Source: Phyllobacteriaceae bacterium
GTDB lineage: Bacteria; Pseudomonadota; Alphaproteobacteria; Rhizobiales; Rhizobiaceae
Length of the DNA stretch: 64,000 nucleotides
Direction: 5' to 3'
Assembly (NCBI GenBank): GCA_002708825.1
Contig: PAPF01000013.1
Coordinates: 1 to 64,000 of the forward strand
In this document: positions 61,029-64,000 of the stretch, one piece after another
How positions within the stretch are numbered: the stretch's first letter is position 1
Layout: each line of letters starts with the position of its first letter
Program-made: the position numbers and the translations under genes
Notes under the pieces: model-generated
Told to the model about the DNA's origin: nothing
The model's database searches: none
What the model saw: only the letters and a program-made list of their open reading frames with translations

Positions 61029-62132
61029 TTACCGCGTGAAGGCCAGCGGCACGGAAAAAGGCCAGCTTGCCCGTCCCGCGCCTGCCGGGATCGGCGGAAA
61101 GGGCGCGGCGCGGCGAACCGCTTCGCTGGCCGCCCGGTCGAGGATCGGCGAGCCGGAACTGCGCGCGATGCGAACCCCGCTGACCGATCCGTTTCCCGAT
61201 ACCACGAAGGACAGGACCACTTCGCCGCGGATTCGCCGGCTGCGTGCCTCGCGCGGATAACGTAGCGCGCGCCTGAGTTTTGACGCCACCTTGCCGGGAT
61301 AGTTCGAGACCGCCGCATTGCCCGCGGCACGCGCTGCCTGGCTTGCCTTCGAACGGCTCGTCGCGCGCTGGGTATCGGCGGCCGCCGCGCCGCCCGATCC
61401 GCCCGATGACGCCCGCCGGACAGCTTTCTTGCGCTTGGCCTGCGCTGGTGCTTTCCCGGTCTCCCGCTCCTTCGGCTTCGCGGCCTTTTCCGCCCGGTGT
61501 TCGACCGGCGTGCTTTCCGGAACGGCACGCCGGTATTCCGGACGCGGGGTCGGCACGGGTACAGCGTCGGCCTCTGGCAAAGCAGGCCTGTCCTCGCTCA
61601 CCGTCTCAAGCATGCGCTGCGGCTCCACCGCAGCAACGGCTTTCGGGTCAGGCGGATCGACGGCATCCGCCGGGACCGCGCGCGCTTGCCTCGGAACGGC
61701 AATCGGGCTTTGAGGATCGGAAAGGCCGGACAAGGCGGGCAGCACCGCCGCGTCCGCCGCTTCCAGTGCCGGTGCGGTCTCGGCTGACCTCGCGGTCGTG
61801 GGTAGCGCTACCTCCACCGGCTCCGTTGCGGTCTCGACCGGCGCCGGTTCAACCATGCCGTCAGCTTCCGCTGCGGGCGCATCGGCCGCCTGCAAGTCCT
61901 GCCCAGCCGCGGGCTCCAGCGTTTCCGGCATGTCCTCAGCCGGCTGCATGGCGCCATCCGCGCCCACCTTGGCCGCATCCTCGAAGGCATTGCCCATGAT
62001 GATCATGGCGACGGGCGCGCCGCCGGCGGTCTGCACGGCCTCCTCGCCGTCAAGCAGCAGTGCCGCTGCCGCCAGGTGGGCCGCGACGGACGCGATCATC
62101 GCCAGCAGGATGGACCTCTTGCGCGGCTTCAT
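61029..62132 (-). CDS. tonB: TonB family energy transducer
   Basis: A 367-residue protein with one N-terminal membrane anchor (about 8-28), a long Ala/Pro/Glu-rich periplasmic linker (about 60-200), a basic stretch with KPKERETGKAPAQAKRKKAV, and a C-terminal TonB fold: YPREARSRRIRGEVVLSFVV, SGNGSVSGVRIARSSGSPIL and the PFPPIPAG end. It links the inner-membrane proton motor ExbB/ExbD to outer-membrane receptors for iron complexes or vitamin B12. The ExbD-like gene upstream overlaps it by four bases. Confidence 0.9.
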   Translation of the reverse strand: MKPRKRSILLAMIASVAAHLAAAALLLDGEEAVQTAGGAPVAMIIMGNAFEDAAKVGADGAMQPAEDMPETLEPAAGQDLQAADAPAAEADGMVEPAPVETATEPVEVALPTTARSAETAPALEAADAAVLPALSGLSDPQSPIAVPRQARAVPADAVDPPDPKAVAAVEPQRMLETVSEDRPALPEADAVPVPTPRPEYRRAVPESTPVEHRAEKAAKPKERETGKAPAQAKRKKAVRRASSGGSGGAAAADTQRATSRSKASQAARAAGNAAVSNYPGKVASKLRRALRYPREARSRRIRGEVVLSFVVSGNGSVSGVRIARSSGSPILDRAASEAVRRAAPFPPIPAGAGRASWPFSVPLAFTR

Positions 62133-62536
62133 GGCGACACCTTCCGCGTGACCACGGCGATGTCGGCGAAGCCCAGCGCGCGCAGCGTGCCGATCGTCTC
62201 GACGAGTTTTCCGGCCGGAAGCGCCCGGTCCGCGGCAATCCGGAACGGCCGGGCTGCTTCGCTCCCGCCTGCCTCACCCGGCGCCATGGCCGGCAGGTCC
62301 GCCGCGTCCACCGGTTCGCCGCGCCAGGTCAAGGTGCCGTCCGCGCGGATGAACAGCATGTCGGGCGGCGAAGCGGCGTCGGCGTCCGTCAGTGCCACCA
62401 GGTCCACCGCGCGGTCGCCCGTGGGTGCCAGCGTGCCGGCAATCAGGAAGAAGATCAGCATGAGGAAGACGACATTGATGAGCGCGACCGTGCTCTCCGC
62501 CTTCTGCGAGCGTTGGCGCAGGCGAACCCGGATCAT
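62129..62536 (-). CDS. ExbD/TolR family biopolymer transport protein (second copy)
   Basis: A 135-residue protein with one transmembrane helix at about 18-40 (ESTVALINVVFLMLIFFLIA; the motor Asp of ExbD is replaced by Asn here) and a periplasmic domain. In ExbD and TolR the helix normally has an essential Asp (LVDVxF); in this copy the corresponding position reads LINVVF. The paired ExbD at 62533-62919 keeps the Asp. Overlaps both neighbours by four bases. Confidence 0.86.
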   Translation of the reverse strand: MIRVRLRQRSQKAESTVALINVVFLMLIFFLIAGTLAPTGDRAVDLVALTDADAASPPDMLFIRADGTLTWRGEPVDAADLPAMAPGEAGGSEAARPFRIAADRALPAGKLVETIGTLRALGFADIAVVTRKVSP

Positions 62537-62919
62537 GGCCCGCTCCGTGCAACCGAGACCGGCAAGCCTGTCCGCGAGACCGCCTGCATCACGGTCACCA
62601 GATCTTCGGTCGATGTTTCATCCGAAAAGGTGAGCAGGACATTCGACGCGCCGCTCTCCTTCAGCCGCGACAGGCCATCCGCGATGCCGTCCCGTTCCGT
62701 TGCCATGCCGTTCAGGCGCACCGTTCCCCCCGCCAGCGAGAGGATGACATCGGGCCGCTGCCCCGCACTGCCGCCCGATGTGCCGCCGGCAAACCGGACC
62801 TCGGAAAAGCGCGAAAACGTCGATGACAGCATGAAGAAGAGCAGCAGCAGGAAGATGACGTCGATGAGCGACGTCAGCGACAGCCGCCTGCGCCTCACCA
62901 TGGTCCGCTCAATGCGCAA
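62533..62919 (-). CDS. exbD: ExbD family biopolymer transport protein
   Basis: A 128-residue protein with a basic N-terminus (RIERTMVRRRRLSLTSL) and one transmembrane helix TSLIDVIFLLLLFFMLSSTF that keeps the proton-carrying Asp. The periplasmic part is short. I choose TTG at 62919 because AAGGAG is eight bases upstream and the predicted N-terminus matches the family; an ATG at 62901 would shorten it by six residues. The start overlaps the exbB stop by 11 bases. Confidence 0.88.
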   Translation of the reverse strand: MRIERTMVRRRRLSLTSLIDVIFLLLLFFMLSSTFSRFSEVRFAGGTSGGSAGQRPDVILSLAGGTVRLNGMATERDGIADGLSRLKESGASNVLLTFSDETSTEDLVTVMQAVSRTGLPVSVARSGP

Positions 62920-63607
62920 GGACCGCTCCTTCGCCGATTGCGGCCTCCCGCATTGAACCGGTCGCGCCGCCCGGTGGCGCGGCAAGGATGTCAGCTGTCA
63001 GCGTCTCAATGGCAATACGCTCGTCGTCGACGCGCGACTCCAGCCAGGTGAGCGCCACCGAGACGGGCATGGCGACGGCAAGGCCGGCCGCCGTGGTCAG
63101 CAGCGCGACCCAGATCCCGCCCGCGAGGATCGAGGGATCGACCGCGTTTCCGGCGCCCTGAAGCTGGCGGAAGGCCTCGATCATGCCGAGCACCGTACCG
63201 AACAGGCCGAGCAACGGCGAAAGCTGGACAACCGCATCCAGCAGCCGGAAGCCCGATTGCAGGTCATGCAGGTCCTGCGCGACCTGGCGCGCAACCCTTT
63301 CCTCCACGTCGGCCCTGGCCATCCGGCCGCCCATGCCGAGCCGGATGGAAAGCGCCACGGCGCGCGAGGCGGAACTGCGCCCTGCCGCGGCATGGTCGAA
63401 CGCCTCGCGCGGGCGGCCATGCTGCCACAGCCAGACCGCCCTTTCCGCCCGCTTGCGCCAGCCGACATGGGCCCGCCAGAACTGCACGGCCTTGGCCAGG
63501 ATCACCGCAAGCGCAACCACGGAAACGCCGAGGAGGATCGCGACGACCGGGCCGCCAAGCGCCACGAAGGCGCTGATCGCCGCGAGATAGTCCGAAAGAA
63601 TGCCCAT
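62909..63607 (-). CDS. exbB: ExbB/TolQ family proton channel protein
   Basis: A 232-residue inner-membrane protein with three hydrophobic helices (about 15-40, 124-146, 160-183). The conserved LDAVVQLSPLLGLFGTVLGM (about 123-142) and GGIWVALLTTAAGLAVAMPV (about 162-181) are the proton-channel helices. It forms the Ton motor with ExbD. First gene of exbB-exbD-exbD-tonB, with overlapping junctions indicating one operon. Confidence 0.92.
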   Translation of the reverse strand: MGILSDYLAAISAFVALGGPVVAILLGVSVVALAVILAKAVQFWRAHVGWRKRAERAVWLWQHGRPREAFDHAAAGRSSASRAVALSIRLGMGGRMARADVEERVARQVAQDLHDLQSGFRLLDAVVQLSPLLGLFGTVLGMIEAFRQLQGAGNAVDPSILAGGIWVALLTTAAGLAVAMPVSVALTWLESRVDDERIAIETLTADILAAPPGGATGSMREAAIGEGAVLAH

Positions 63608-63627
63608 GACTGTCTCCTGCCTGTCTG

Positions 63628-64000
63628 TCAGCGGCCGAACGTGACGCCGGTCCGGTTGGTGGTTGAAAGCCCTTGCGCGCAGGCCTTGCCGTCCAGCCCG
63701 TCGCCCTTGCAGGCGGCCACGCCGTTGACGAGCACGCGCGCGACATCCGCGCAGGCCAGGTCCGGCATGTCGAAGCGCTTGACCAGGGTCTTGCCTCTTT
63801 CCATGGCGCCGAAGCCGGCCGCCGTCATGCGCGACACCAGCCCGGCCTTGTCGAACAGCACCAGTTCCACCGCCAGTTCATCCAGCGGCGCGCCGAGCCC
63901 GTTCTTCGTCACGAAGGTGACCCGGCAGGCGCTGCCGTTCTGTTCCAGCCGGTTGAGTTCGATCGCCAGCGCGCCGTCCGCCGATGCCGGGGCGGAAAGA
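63628..64000 (-). CDS. Periplasmic-type hypothetical protein of the Ton cluster (5' end outside window)
   Basis: The last 123 or so codons of a gene entering from the right edge. The visible part reads ADGALAIELNRLEQNGSACR, then VTFVTKNGLGAPLDELAVEL and ends NRTGVTFGR. It has a beta-rich look with paired cysteines (SACR, LACAD, AACKG, KACAQ) that could form disulfides, suggesting a periplasmic location. I recall similar unnamed proteins preceding exbB in Rhizobiales Ton clusters. The start codon and any signal peptide are not in the window. Confidence 0.75.
   Translation of the reverse strand, partial: LSAPASADGALAIELNRLEQNGSACRVTFVTKNGLGAPLDELAVELVLFDKAGLVSRMTAAGFGAMERGKTLVKRFDMPDLACADVARVLVNGVAACKGDGLDGKACAQGLSTTNRTGVTFGR

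Overview
The window (64 kb, high G+C, dense genes) looks like the chromosome of an alphaproteobacterium, most likely a Rhizobiales (Hyphomicrobiales) member. The rlmB / tRNA-Tyr / tRNA-Gly / tuf order at the left edge, the ATP-grasp / alpha-E / transglutaminase / Anbu operon and the ExbB-ExbD-ExbD-TonB block are all familiar from that group. This placement rests on gene order and protein recognition, not on a database comparison.

Layout. 1-6.6 kb: the 5' end of tuf, a BacNav-type sodium channel, two tRNAs, rlmB, the four-gene Anbu operon and tRNA-Thr. 6.6-13.0 kb: a 6.4-kb element integrated in the 3' end of tRNA-Thr, bounded by 16-bp direct repeats. It carries a tyrosine recombinase at its right end, several small genes I cannot assign, a decayed phage BRO-type antirepressor, and GC-rich palindromic repeats. 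13.3-19.4 kb: stress and oxidative genes (large-subunit catalase, an SDR) and a glucose-dehydrogenase-like PQQ enzyme whose membrane anchor is a separate, divergent gene. 19.4-24.9 kb: a fused LigAB (gallate-type) ring-cleavage dioxygenase, a PcaQ-like LysR regulator and a TRAP transporter.

24.9-60.5 kb: a large catabolic region. It holds a split Liv-type ABC transporter, a TctABC tripartite transporter, AMP- and ADP-forming acyl-CoA synthetases, a CaiB/BaiF CoA-transferase, five acyl-CoA dehydrogenases (two pairs of the heteromeric kind), three crotonases, five SDR genes (two of them bimodular), an SMP-30 lactonase, a SnoaL-like protein, two flavin reductases, a luciferase-like monooxygenase, a Baeyer-Villiger-type FMO and an Old Yellow Enzyme. 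Regulators are IclR, TetR and LysR. A palindrome, consensus TGACTGACCGGTCAGTCA, recurs at the promoters of the AMP ligase, crotonase/synthetase, tctC, luciferase-like and tetR genes. This ties the separate operons into one probable TetR regulon. An 18-bp IclR candidate site is shared by iclR and the AMP-ligase promoter. My reading is uptake of an alicyclic or isoprenoid-like acid or ketone, CoA activation, beta-oxidation-like trimming, and ring opening by flavin monooxygenases plus a lactonase. The actual substrate is not determined by the sequence.

60.6-64 kb: a heme-degrading ABM-type monooxygenase, TonB, two ExbD proteins, ExbB and a truncated periplasmic protein, probably an iron/heme uptake module. 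No CRISPR array, rRNA or insertion sequence was seen.
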